DNA of 64,000 nucleotides from Streptomyces sp. CBMA152. Its GTDB lineage: Bacteria > Actinomycetota > Actinomycetes > Streptomycetales > Streptomycetaceae. The position numbers and the translations under genes are program-made. How positions within the stretch are numbered: position 1 is the stretch's first letter; each line of letters opens with the position of its first letter. The stretch covers positions 1 to 64,000 of the forward strand of contig NZ_MECJ01000025.1 in the NCBI RefSeq assembly GCF_014596475.1. Reading direction: 5' to 3'. Shown here piece by piece: positions 49,562-58,232 of the stretch. The notes below the pieces were generated by a model. That model had not been told where the DNA came from. It saw only the letters and a program-made list of their open reading frames with translations, and did no database searches.

Positions 49562-51439
49562 TCAGTCTTCGTTGTCGCCGAAGTCGGGGCGGACGCCGCG
49601 CGCGGCCATGACCTCGTCGTTGGAGGTGCCGGCGGCCACCATCGGCCAGACCTGGGCGTCCTCGTGGACGATGAAGTCGATGACGACCGGGCGGTCGTTG
49701 ATCGAGTTGGCCTCTTCGATGACCTTGTCCAGGTCCTCGGGGCGCTCGCAGCGGATCGCGTAGCAGCCCATGGCTTCCGACAGCTTCACGAAGTCGGGGA
49801 CGCGGGTTCCCTTGCGGGGTCCGGTGGACGCGCCGACCTGGGAGCCGATGGTGTCGTGGCCCGTGTCGTCGGCGTGCAGGACCGTGCTGGAGTAGCGCTC
49901 GTTGTAGAAGAGGGTCTGCCACTGGCGGACCATCCCGAGGGCGCCGTTGTTGATGATGGCGACCTTGATCGGGATGTTGTTGAGCGCACAGGTGGTGAGC
50001 TCCTGGTTGGTCATCTGGAAGCAGCCGTCGCCGTCGATCGCCCAGACCGTACGGTCCGGCATACCGGCCTTGGCGCCCATCGCGGCCGGGACCGCGTAGC
50101 CCATGGTTCCGGCGCCGCCGGAGTTCAACCAGGTGGCCGGGAGCTCGTAGTTGACGAAGTGGGCCGCCCACATCTGGTGCTGGCCGACGCCGGCCGCGTA
50201 GATGGTGTCGGCCGGGGCGAGCTCGCCGATGCGCTGGATGACCTGCTGCGGCGAGAGGCTGCCGTCGTCGGGCTGGTCGTAGCCGAGCGGGTAGGTCTCG
50301 CGCCACCGGTTCAGGTCGTTCCACCAGGCGGTGTAGTCGCCGGTGTGACCCTCGGTGTGCTCGGCCTGGACGGCCTGGACCAGGTCGGCGATGACCTCGC
50401 GCGCGTCGCCCACGATCGGGACGTCGACCTCGCGGTTCTTGCCGATCTCGGCCGGGTCGATGTCCGCGTGGATGACCTTCGCGTACGGGGCGAAGCTGTC
50501 CAGCTTGCCGGTGACGCGGTCGTCGAAGCGGGTGCCGAGCGCGACCAGCAGGTCGGACTTCTGCAGCGCGGTGACGGCGGTGACCGCACCGTGCATGCCG
50601 GGCATTCCCACGTGCAGCGGGTGGCTGTCGGGGAAGGCGCCGAGCGCCATCAGGGTGGTGGTGACGGGCGCTCCGGTGAGCTCCGCGAGGACCTTCAGCT
50701 CGGCCGTGGCACCGGCCTTCAGGACGCCGCCGCCGACGTACAGGACCGGGCGCTTGGCCGCGACGATCAGCTTGGCGGCCTCGCGGATCTGCTTGGCGTG
50801 CGGCTTGGTGACCGGCCGGTAGCCCGGCAGGTCGGTGTGCGGCGGCCAGGAGAAGGTGGTGCGCGCCTGGAGGGCGTCCTTGGCGATGTCGACCAGGACC
50901 GGGCCCGGGCGGCCGGTGGAGGCGATGTGGAACGCCTCGGCGATGGTGCGCGGGATGTCCTCGGCCTTGGTGACCAGGAAGTTGTGCTTGGTGATGGGCA
51001 TCGTGATGCCGACGATGTCCGCCTCCTGGAAGGCGTCGGTGCCGATCGCCTTGGAGGAGACCTGGCCGGTGATCGCGACCAGCGGCACGGAGTCCATGTG
51101 CGCGTCGGCGATCGGCGTGACCAGGTTGGTGGCACCCGGGCCGGAGGTCGCCATACAGACGCCGACCTTGCCGGTGGCCTGCGCGTAACCGGTGGCCGCG
51201 TGACCCGCGCCCTGCTCGTGGCGGACCAGGACGTGGCGGACCCGGGTGGAGTCCATCATCGGGTCGTACGCCGGGAGGATCGCGCCGCCCGGAATGCCGA
51301 ACACGGTCTCGGCCCCGACTTCCTCAAGAGAGCGGATGAGGGACTGCGCACCCGTGACGTGCTCGACGGGGGTTGCGTGGTGTCCGCCGTTACGGGCCCG
51401 CGGCTGCGGATGGTGGGCCCCGGAGGCCTGCTCGGTCAT
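49562..51439 (-). CDS. ilvB: Acetolactate synthase large (catalytic) subunit
   Basis: A 625-residue TPP-dependent enzyme, the first common step of branched-chain amino acid synthesis. Seen are the N-terminal VFGIPGGAILPAYDPMMDS, the catalytic Glu in LVRHEQGAGHAATGYAQATG, GPGATNLVTPIADAHMDSVP, and the TPP/metal motif DGDGCFQMTNQELTTCALNN. About 30 N-terminal residues (His/Pro-rich) are extra. The start ATG 51439 has GAAGAGA upstream; a TTG at 51445 is the alternative. It lies behind an attenuator and a leader peptide, and heads ilvBNC. Confidence 0.97.
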   Translation of the reverse strand: MTEQASGAHHPQPRARNGGHHATPVEHVTGAQSLIRSLEEVGAETVFGIPGGAILPAYDPMMDSTRVRHVLVRHEQGAGHAATGYAQATGKVGVCMATSGPGATNLVTPIADAHMDSVPLVAITGQVSSKAIGTDAFQEADIVGITMPITKHNFLVTKAEDIPRTIAEAFHIASTGRPGPVLVDIAKDALQARTTFSWPPHTDLPGYRPVTKPHAKQIREAAKLIVAAKRPVLYVGGGVLKAGATAELKVLAELTGAPVTTTLMALGAFPDSHPLHVGMPGMHGAVTAVTALQKSDLLVALGTRFDDRVTGKLDSFAPYAKVIHADIDPAEIGKNREVDVPIVGDAREVIADLVQAVQAEHTEGHTGDYTAWWNDLNRWRETYPLGYDQPDDGSLSPQQVIQRIGELAPADTIYAAGVGQHQMWAAHFVNYELPATWLNSGGAGTMGYAVPAAMGAKAGMPDRTVWAIDGDGCFQMTNQELTTCALNNIPIKVAIINNGALGMVRQWQTLFYNERYSSTVLHADDTGHDTIGSQVGASTGPRKGTRVPDFVKLSEAMGCYAIRCERPEDLDKVIEEANSINDRPVVIDFIVHEDAQVWPMVAAGTSNDEVMAARGVRPDFGDNED

Positions 51440-51520
51440 CGGCAATCTCTTCTCGAAGCTGAGGGTTTTTGCGGGGGTTTGGTCGAGTTCGCTCTGCCGC
51501 CCCGGGGGTGCCGGTGCAAC

Positions 51521-51554
51521 AAAAAACCCCTCGTGCCGTGAGGCAAGCGAGGGG
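51521..51554 (-). terminator. Attenuator terminator of ilvBNC
   Basis: On the minus strand, CCCCTCG (51554-51548), a two-base bulge and TGCC (51545-51542) pair with GGCA (51537-51534) and CGAGGGG (51533-51527), followed by six U (51526-51521). It lies between the leader peptide and ilvB, so it works as an attenuator. Confidence 0.88.
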
Positions 51555-51598
51555 AGCGCGTCGGGGATGGTCCGCTGGGCCCACGACGGGGCCCGGCT

Positions 51599-51640
51599 TC
51601 AGCCGACGCGCTTTCCAAGTACGAGAATTCGGGTGCGCAT
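51599..51640 (-). CDS. Leader peptide of the ilvBNC attenuator
   Basis: A 13-residue peptide, MRTRILVLGKRVG, with ATG at 51640 and a strong ribosome site (GGGGGGAGGG) about eight bases upstream. It has Ile-Leu-Val-Leu in a row, the control codons expected for branched-chain amino acid attenuation, and a terminator downstream. This form of leader is described for actinobacterial ilvB operons. It is too short for usual gene callers. Confidence 0.85.
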   Translation of the reverse strand: MRTRILVLGKRVG

Positions 51641-51673
51641 GGCATTGACCCTCCCCCCGGCGCCCTGGACGTG

Positions 51674-54600
51674 TCAAGTGGGTGGGACGGGTGTCTCACT
51701 ATTTGAGTGATTGACCCGGACGGCGGGCACCTTCCGGCCGCTGAGCACGGGCAACGCGGCCCCGCCCGGCACCGGGAAAGTACCGCGCACCAGGGCCCGC
51801 CGCAGCCGGTACTCGTCCAGAGGGCCGGAAAACGCCATGCCCTGCCCATGGGTGCATCCCATGGCCCGCAGCGCGAGGACCTGCTCCGGCACGTCCACCC
51901 CGTCGGCCACGGACTGCATCCCCAGGTCGCAGGCGATCCGCAGCAGCCCACTGGTGATCTTGTGCAGCCGGGCGGACTCGACCACGCCCTCGACCAGTCC
52001 CCTGTCCAGTTTCAGTACGTCGATGGGGAGCCGACGCAGGGCGTTGATCGCCGCGTAGCCGCTGCCGAAGCCGTCCAGGGCGATCCGCACCCCGAGCCGG
52101 CGCAGGCTCACCAGACGCCGCTCCAGGTCGTCGAAGGAGATCCTGGGGTCGCTGTCGGCCAGCTCGATGACCAGGGCGCCGGACGGCAGCCCGTGCCGGG
52201 TCAGCAGGGACTCCACGGACCCCAGCGGCATCGACCTGTCGAGGAGCCGGCGGGCCGGCAGGCGGACCGCCACCGGGGCCTCGTGCCCGGCCCTGCACCG
52301 CTCGGCGGCCTGCTCCACGGCCTCTTCGAGCAGCCAGCGGCCCAGCTCGGCGGTGCGCTCGCTGTCGTCGGCGACCCGCAGGAACTCGGCCGGGGTGAAC
52401 AGGATCCCCTGGGCCGATCTCCAGCGCGCCTGCGCGGCCACGGCGGCCACCCGCCCGGTGGTGAGGTTGACCACCGGCTGGTGCAGCAGCGTGAACTCGC
52501 CGTCGTGCAGCGCGGTGCGCAGCCGGGCCGCGACCTCGGACTTGCGCACGACCTCGGCCTGCATCTGCGGCGCGTACATCTCGACCCGGTTCTTGCCTCC
52601 CGACTTGGCCCGGTACATCGCGAGGTCGGCGTTGCGCATCAGCTCGCGGGCACTGATGTCGCGCTCGGCGAAGGCGACCCCGATGGAGGCCGCGACCCGC
52701 ACCTCGTTGCCGTCGATCTGGTACGGCTGCGAGAGCGTGAGGCGGAGTCTGTCGGCGATCTCGTACACCTGGCGCTGGCGGGCCGCGCGGTCGCGGCCGC
52801 CGTCGCCGACGATCAGGGCGGCGAACTCGTCACCGCCGAGGCGCGCCGCGGTGTCCCCGGATCTGACCGAGTCCTGCAGGCGCCGGGCCGCCTGGATCAG
52901 CAGCTCGTCGCCGGCCTGGTGGCCGATGGTGTCGTTGACCTGCTTGAAGCCGTCGAGGTCGATGAAGAGCACGGCCGTGCCGGGGTCACCGGCGCGCCTG
53001 CCGGTCAGCGCCTGGCGGGTGCGCTCGGTGAACAGCGCGCGGTTGGGCAGGTCGGTGAGGGGGTCGTGCTCGGCGTTGTGCTGCAACTGGGCCTGCAGGC
53101 GCACCCGTTCGGTGACGTCCCGGCTGTTGAGGATGAGCCCGCCCTGGTGGCGGTTGATGGTGGACTCGACGTTCAGCCACTCCCCCGTACCGGACTTGAA
53201 GCGGCACTCGATGCGGCTGGTCGGCTCGTCCAGCGGCGACGTGGCCAGAAAGCGCCGCACCTCGTGCACGACTCTGCCCAGGTCCTCCGGGTGGATGATC
53301 GAAGCCAGCTCCGAGCCGACCAGGTCCTCCGCGTCGCGTCCGTAGACGCCCGCGGCGGCGGGGCTCACGTACCGCAGTATTCCGGTGGGGGCGGCGATCA
53401 TGATGACGTCGCTGGAGCCCTGCACCAGGGAGCGGAAGTGGTTCTCCTTCTGGGCCAGTTCGTGCGTGAGCGCGATGTTGTCGACGAGCATGATGCCCTG
53501 GCGCACGACGAGCGCGAGCACCACCGTGCACCCGGTGAAGACCACCACCCGGTCGACCCGGCGGCCCTCGATGACGTTGTAGAGGATCCCCAGGGTGCAG
53601 ACGGCCGCCGCGAGGTACGGCGTGAGCGCGCCCAGCGAGCCCGCGATGGGGCGGGTGGTGGCGGGCGCGCCCGGCCGACGCGGCGGGGGCGGCACGACCC
53701 GGCCCGCCGAGGCGAGCCGACGGGCACCCCAGGGCGCATACGCGAGCAGCAGCGACCCGGCGAACCAGCCCGCGTCCAGGAGCTGCCCGGAGCGGTAGGT
53801 GTCGCGCAGCAGCGGCGAGGTGAACAGCGCGTCGCACAGCACGGTCAGCGCCAGCGAGGCGATCGCGGTGTTGATCGCCGACCGGTTGGCCGACGAGCGC
53901 CGGAAGTGCAGCGCGAGCACCATGCTCACCAGCACGATGTCGAGCAGCGGATACGCGAGCGACAGCGCGGCCCCGGCGACGCTCTCGCCCTCGGTGCGCG
54001 CGGTGTGTTCGAGCGCCAGGCTCCAGGAGAGCGTCAGCAGCGAGCCGCCGATCAGCCAGGAGTCGAGGGCCAGGCACACCCACCCGGCCCGGGTGACCGG
54101 ACGCTTGGCGAGCACCAGCAGGCCGACGATCGCGGGCGGCGCGAAGAGCAGGAAGAACAGATCGGCCAGGGAGGGCGAGGGCACGGTCGTGTAGTGGAGC
54201 ACCACCTCGTACCACCCCCAGACTCCGTTGCCGCTCGCCGCCATGGCGGAGGAGAAGGAGAACAGCAGCCAGGCCGGCCGAAAACGGCTCTCCCCTTCCC
54301 CGCCGCCTCCGCGCGCGTAGAGGAAGCAGGAGGCCGAGGCCATCAGCGCCGCTCCGCTGAGGCCGAAGTCCCCCATGAACAGGGCGACTTCATGCGATCC
54401 CCAGCCGAGCGCCGCCCCGGTCGCATACCCCGCGCAGACCACCGCGAGGACCAGCTGGGACACCAGGCCCGATCCGCCGTCGGACATCTCGGGGACCGGC
54501 GGGCGGGCGAGCACCGCGCCCGGGGCGCTCACCGGGCCCCTCCGGACCCGCTCGCCGTACAACAGCGGGTTGCTCCCGGGCCCGCGCCGCGGTCCGGTGG

Positions 54601-54883
54601 ATGGGCCCGCGCGCCCCGGGGACGGGGCGCCGGCGGGCGGGCGGTCCGGGCCGGGGGCCGGGTTCGCGCCCGGCATCGGAGCCGGGGCCGCGTATGGGCC
54701 CGGGGCAGTCCGGCACGCGCGCCTCGGGGTAGCCGTCGGCGGCTCCGCCGCGTCGGATCGTTGGTCCATTGGCCGTGCATCGCCCGTCGCCCCCCTCGCT
54801 GTGACATTGCTCCCCCGCGCCGTCAAGTCGCGCGGCGCAGCCCCCGGTCGGGACGATACACCAGTCTCGTCACTCAGGGACAT
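51674..54883 (-). CDS. Membrane PAS-GGDEF protein with degenerate EAL domain
   Basis: A 1069-residue membrane protein for cyclic-di-GMP signalling. A Pro/Gly/Ala-rich N-terminal part (about 1-130) is followed by a group of membrane helices (about 135-500), a PAS domain (SLVQGSSDVIMIAAPTGILR, HPEDLGRVV), a GGDEF domain and an EAL domain. The GGDEF active site is intact (GGDEF 683-687), and RSGD at 674-677 is a product-inhibition I-site. The EAL signature is lost: AAQARW at 816-821 replaces EALLRW, and DGFGSG replaces DDFGTG. So it is a probable diguanylate cyclase without phosphodiesterase activity. The start ATG 54883 has GAGGG very close; later ATG codons are possible. Confidence 0.88.
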   Translation of the reverse strand: MSLSDETGVSSRPGAAPRDLTARGSNVTARGATGDARPMDQRSDAAEPPTATPRRACRTAPGPYAAPAPMPGANPAPGPDRPPAGAPSPGRAGPSTGPRRGPGSNPLLYGERVRRGPVSAPGAVLARPPVPEMSDGGSGLVSQLVLAVVCAGYATGAALGWGSHEVALFMGDFGLSGAALMASASCFLYARGGGGEGESRFRPAWLLFSFSSAMAASGNGVWGWYEVVLHYTTVPSPSLADLFFLLFAPPAIVGLLVLAKRPVTRAGWVCLALDSWLIGGSLLTLSWSLALEHTARTEGESVAGAALSLAYPLLDIVLVSMVLALHFRRSSANRSAINTAIASLALTVLCDALFTSPLLRDTYRSGQLLDAGWFAGSLLLAYAPWGARRLASAGRVVPPPPRRPGAPATTRPIAGSLGALTPYLAAAVCTLGILYNVIEGRRVDRVVVFTGCTVVLALVVRQGIMLVDNIALTHELAQKENHFRSLVQGSSDVIMIAAPTGILRYVSPAAAGVYGRDAEDLVGSELASIIHPEDLGRVVHEVRRFLATSPLDEPTSRIECRFKSGTGEWLNVESTINRHQGGLILNSRDVTERVRLQAQLQHNAEHDPLTDLPNRALFTERTRQALTGRRAGDPGTAVLFIDLDGFKQVNDTIGHQAGDELLIQAARRLQDSVRSGDTAARLGGDEFAALIVGDGGRDRAARQRQVYEIADRLRLTLSQPYQIDGNEVRVAASIGVAFAERDISARELMRNADLAMYRAKSGGKNRVEMYAPQMQAEVVRKSEVAARLRTALHDGEFTLLHQPVVNLTTGRVAAVAAQARWRSAQGILFTPAEFLRVADDSERTAELGRWLLEEAVEQAAERCRAGHEAPVAVRLPARRLLDRSMPLGSVESLLTRHGLPSGALVIELADSDPRISFDDLERRLVSLRRLGVRIALDGFGSGYAAINALRRLPIDVLKLDRGLVEGVVESARLHKITSGLLRIACDLGMQSVADGVDVPEQVLALRAMGCTHGQGMAFSGPLDEYRLRRALVRGTFPVPGGAALPVLSGRKVPAVRVNHSNSETPVPPT

Positions 54884-55000
54884 AGTCCCTCTACGCTCCG
54901 TGACCACCAAGGGAGTTGTGGATACGGATCGCACCCGGGCCGACGCGGAGAGTGGTCAATCCAAGGCGGGGCGGGGTCTGTAGGCCTTCGGGACGTCCTT

Positions 55001-55939
55001 TCACGACGTCGTCAGGACCACGTTGTCGAGCGGCTCCCCGGCCGCGAACCGGGTGAGCTGACGGACCACCAGACGCTTGGCGCGCGGCATGAACGCCGAG
55101 GTGGATCCACCGACATGAGGGCTGATCAGCACATGCGGCGCATGCCACAGGGGGTGTCCGGCGGGCAGCGGTTCCGGGTCGGTGACATCGAGGGCGGCCC
55201 GCAGGCGCCCGCTCTCCAGCTCGGCCAGGAGCGCCTCGGTGTCCACGACCGGCCCGCGGGCCACGTTCACCAGCAGCGCCCCGTCCTTCATCCGACTCAG
55301 GAACGCGGCTCCGGCCAGGCCTTTCGTCTGCTCCGTGAGCGGTGTGGACAGGATGACGACATCGGCCTGCGGTAGCAGTTCCGGCAGTTCGGTGAGGGGA
55401 TGCACGGGGCCGCGCGCGGTCGCGCGCCAGGAGCGCGCGACGCGCGCCACTCGCGCGCACTCAAAGGGCGCGAGCCGGTCCTCGATGGCCGCGCCGATCG
55501 ATCCGTACCCCACGATGAGCACCGACTTGTCGGCGAGCGCCGGATAGAAGCCGGAGCGCCACTCCTCCTTGTCCTGACCGGCGACGAACGACGGGATGCC
55601 GCGCAGCGAGGCCAGGATCAGGGCGAGGGTGAGCTCGGCGGTGGACGCCTCGTGCACCCCGCGCGCGTTGCAGAGGAGTACCCCTGGGGCCAGTGCGCCC
55701 AAACCCGGTTCCATCTGGTCGATCCCGGCCGACAGCGTCTGTACGACCCGCACCCCGGTCATCGCGGCGAGCGGGCGTACGGCGATGTCCACTCCCTTCA
55801 TGTACGGGACGACGTAGTACGCGCAGTCGGCCGGGTCGGCCGGGTAGTCGGGGCCGCCGTCCCAGAAGCGGTAGGCGAAGGCGTCGGGGAGGCCGGGGAT
55901 CTCCTCGGGAGGGAGGGGGAGCCACACGTCTGCAGTCAT
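55001..55939 (-). CDS. D-2-hydroxyacid dehydrogenase
   Basis: A 312-residue NAD(P)-dependent D-isomer-specific hydroxyacid dehydrogenase. Seen are VVQTLSAGIDQM, the nucleotide fold VLIVGYGSIGAAIEDRLAPF, the catalytic Arg in NVARGPVVDTEALLAELESG, Asp in ALDVTDPEPLPAGHPLW, and the catalytic His in LISPHVGGSTSAFM. A substrate cannot be assigned; the family includes glyoxylate/hydroxypyruvate reductases. It starts at ATG 55939. It is divergent from the aldo/keto reductase (73-base gap). Confidence 0.93.
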   Translation of the reverse strand: MTADVWLPLPPEEIPGLPDAFAYRFWDGGPDYPADPADCAYYVVPYMKGVDIAVRPLAAMTGVRVVQTLSAGIDQMEPGLGALAPGVLLCNARGVHEASTAELTLALILASLRGIPSFVAGQDKEEWRSGFYPALADKSVLIVGYGSIGAAIEDRLAPFECARVARVARSWRATARGPVHPLTELPELLPQADVVILSTPLTEQTKGLAGAAFLSRMKDGALLVNVARGPVVDTEALLAELESGRLRAALDVTDPEPLPAGHPLWHAPHVLISPHVGGSTSAFMPRAKRLVVRQLTRFAAGEPLDNVVLTTS

Positions 55940-56012
55940 GGTCGGAGGCTATGTCAGGCGATGCGGTGGCCAGAGGTTACTTTGGGGTGCGGCTTGAGGA
56001 GGGTACGGGGAG

Positions 56013-57011
56013 TTGGAGCGCAGGACTATCGGTGCGGCGGCCCTGGAGGTGGGCGCGATCGGCCTCGGCTGTATGCCCATGAGCTGGGGTTACACCAGTT
56101 CGCAGCAGCATGGTGAGCGCTCGCTGCGCACCGTGCACGCCGCGCTCGACGCCGGGTCCACACTGCTCGACACGGCGGACATGTACGGGCCGTTCAAGAA
56201 CGAGCTCCTGGTGGGCCGGGCCCTGAAGGAGCGCCGGGCCGACGCCTTCGTCTCCACCAAGGTCGGGCTGCTCGTCGGCGGCGACGCGCATGTGGTGGCG
56301 AACGGCCGCCCCGGCTATGTGAAGCGCGCCTGCGACGCCTCGCTGCGGCGGCTGCGCACCGACGTCATCGACCTCTACCAGTTGCACCGCGCCGACCCTG
56401 AGGTGCCCGTCGAGGAGACCTGGGGCGCGATGGCGGAGCTGGTGACGGCGGGCAAGGTGCGGGCGCTCGGGGTGAGCGCGATGGGCGCGCGCGCCGCCCG
56501 CAGGTCCGGCACCCTGTACGAAGTGACGATCCGTCAACTGGAGCGGATGCAGCAGGTGTTCCCGGTCAGCGCCGTGCAGGCTGAGCTGTCGGTGTGGTCG
56601 CGGGAGGCGCTGGACGCGCTGCTGCCGTGGTGCGCCGCGCGCGGCGTCGGCTTCCTGGCCGCGATGCCGCTGGGCAACGGCTTTCTTACGGGCACGCTCA
56701 CCCCGGGCCAGGGCTTCGAGCCGGACGACGTACGCGCCCGCCACCCTCGTTTCACCGCCGAGATGATGGCCGCCAACCAGCCCGTGGTGGCGGGCCTTCG
56801 CCGGGTCGCGGCGCGCCACGGGGACGAGGTGACCCCGGCGCAGGTCGCCCTCGCCTGGCTGCTGGGGCGGGGCCCGCACGTGGTGCCGGTGCCGGGCACC
56901 AAGCGCGAGGCGTGGGCCCGCGAGAACGCGGCGGCGTCCCGGCTCGCCCTCACCCCGCAGGACGAGGTGGAGATCGCCCGGCTCCCGGCGGCACGGGGGT
57001 CGTGGGACTGA
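56013..57011 (+). CDS. Aldo/keto reductase
   Basis: A 332-residue barrel reductase of the NADPH-dependent aldo/keto family. Seen are GLGCMPMSWGY at the start, LLDTADMYGP with catalytic Asp and Tyr, the Lys in VSTKVGLLVG, and the His in LYQLHRADPEVPVEETWGAM. The C-terminal VVPVPGTKREAWARENAAAS binds the cofactor phosphate. It starts at TTG 56013 with GGAGGG about ten bases upstream. Substrate unknown. It is divergent from a hydroxyacid dehydrogenase. Confidence 0.92.
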   Translation: MERRTIGAAALEVGAIGLGCMPMSWGYTSSQQHGERSLRTVHAALDAGSTLLDTADMYGPFKNELLVGRALKERRADAFVSTKVGLLVGGDAHVVANGRPGYVKRACDASLRRLRTDVIDLYQLHRADPEVPVEETWGAMAELVTAGKVRALGVSAMGARAARRSGTLYEVTIRQLERMQQVFPVSAVQAELSVWSREALDALLPWCAARGVGFLAAMPLGNGFLTGTLTPGQGFEPDDVRARHPRFTAEMMAANQPVVAGLRRVAARHGDEVTPAQVALAWLLGRGPHVVPVPGTKREAWARENAAASRLALTPQDEVEIARLPAARGSWD

Positions 57012-57075
57012 GGGGGCGTTGTCGGGCCCCGTACCGTAGAGGCCTGAAGCTCGTGCGCCCGAAAGGAAGCGAACC

Positions 57076-58221
57076 GTGCGACGTCCCGCTGTGAGAGCCC
57101 TGTTGGCCGCTAGCGCGCTGGTGCTCGCGGCCGGGTGTACGTCCGGGACCTCACCGCGCCTGCCGGGCGGCACTCCTTCTACGGCCACTTCCGGACCCTC
57201 GGCGACCTCCACCGCCCAACTCCCGCCCAAGAAGGGCTCGGTGAAGGTCGTACGGACGCTCGCCGACGGCCTGAAGTCCCCGTGGGGCGTGGCCCCGCTG
57301 CCCGACGGGGGCCTCCTGGTCGCCTCGCGCGACGACGGCACCGTCACGCGGATCGACGCGGCCGGGAAGAAGACCCTGCTCGGCACCGTCACGGGCGTCA
57401 AACCCGGCGGCGAGGGCGGCCTGCTGGGCCTCGCGCTCTCCCCCTCGTACGCCTCGGACCACCTCGTGTACGCGTACTTCACCACCGAGTCCGACAACCG
57501 CGTCGCCCGGATGCTCTACGACGACAAGCGCCCGGCGGGCCAGCAGCTCGGGGCGCCGGACACCGTCCTTCGGGGCATTCCCAAGGGCACCATCCACAAC
57601 GGCGGCCGGATCGCGTTCGGGCCGGACAAGATGCTCTACGTGGGGACCGGCGAGACCGGCGAGCGCGGGCTTGCCCAGGACAAGAAGTCGCTGGGCGGCA
57701 AGATCCTGCGCATGACCCCGGACGGGCAGCCGGTGCACGGCAACCCCGAGGCGGACTCGGTGGTGTACTCCTACGGCCACCGCAATGTGCAGGGCCTGGC
57801 CTGGGACGACGCGGGGCGGCTGTGGGCCTCGGAGTTCGGCCAGGACACCTGGGACGAGCTGAACCTGATCGGGCCGGGCGAGAACGACGGCTGGCCGCTG
57901 GTCGAGGGCAAGGGGAACAAACCGGGGTTCGTGGACCCGGTGGAGCAGTGGCGCACGGCCGACGCCTCGCCGAGCGGGATCGCGTACGCGGCGGGCAGCA
58001 TCTGGATGGCGGCGCTGCGCGGCGAGCGGCTGTGGCGCATCCCGCTCGACGGCGCCAAGCCGCTCGCGGAGCCCGAGGCGTTCCTGACGTCGCAGTACGG
58101 CAGGCTACGTACGGTGATCGCGACCGGGCCGCACACCCTGCTCCTGGTCACCAGCGCGACCGACGGCCGGGGCACCCCGCGCCCCGGCGACGACCGCATC
58201 CTGGAACTCGACGTGACGTAG
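57076..58221 (+). CDS. Lipoprotein, PQQ-dependent sugar dehydrogenase-like
   Basis: A 381-residue membrane-anchored lipoprotein. The lipobox LVLAAGC puts the modified Cys at residue 21. A six-bladed beta-propeller of the soluble glucose/aldose dehydrogenase family follows (LKSPWGVAPLPDGGLLVASR, GGEGGLLGLALSPSYASDHL, IHNGGRIAFGPDKMLYVGTG, YSYGHRNVQGLAWDDAGRLW). Whether PQQ is bound, and by which sugar it is reduced, is not known. The start GTG 57076 has AAGGAAG seven bases upstream. It is 65 bases after the aldo/keto reductase gene and ends 11 bases before the convergent LuxR gene. Confidence 0.88.
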   Translation: MRRPAVRALLAASALVLAAGCTSGTSPRLPGGTPSTATSGPSATSTAQLPPKKGSVKVVRTLADGLKSPWGVAPLPDGGLLVASRDDGTVTRIDAAGKKTLLGTVTGVKPGGEGGLLGLALSPSYASDHLVYAYFTTESDNRVARMLYDDKRPAGQQLGAPDTVLRGIPKGTIHNGGRIAFGPDKMLYVGTGETGERGLAQDKKSLGGKILRMTPDGQPVHGNPEADSVVYSYGHRNVQGLAWDDAGRLWASEFGQDTWDELNLIGPGENDGWPLVEGKGNKPGFVDPVEQWRTADASPSGIAYAAGSIWMAALRGERLWRIPLDGAKPLAEPEAFLTSQYGRLRTVIATGPHTLLLVTSATDGRGTPRPGDDRILELDVT

Positions 58222-58232
58222 AAGGGGCCAGC

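Noticed and set aside
51707..55375. A 1222-codon plus-strand frame opposite the GGDEF protein
   Set aside because: Shadow frame: Arg/Pro/Gly-rich with no motif, no ribosome site, opposite a protein with intact GGDEF.
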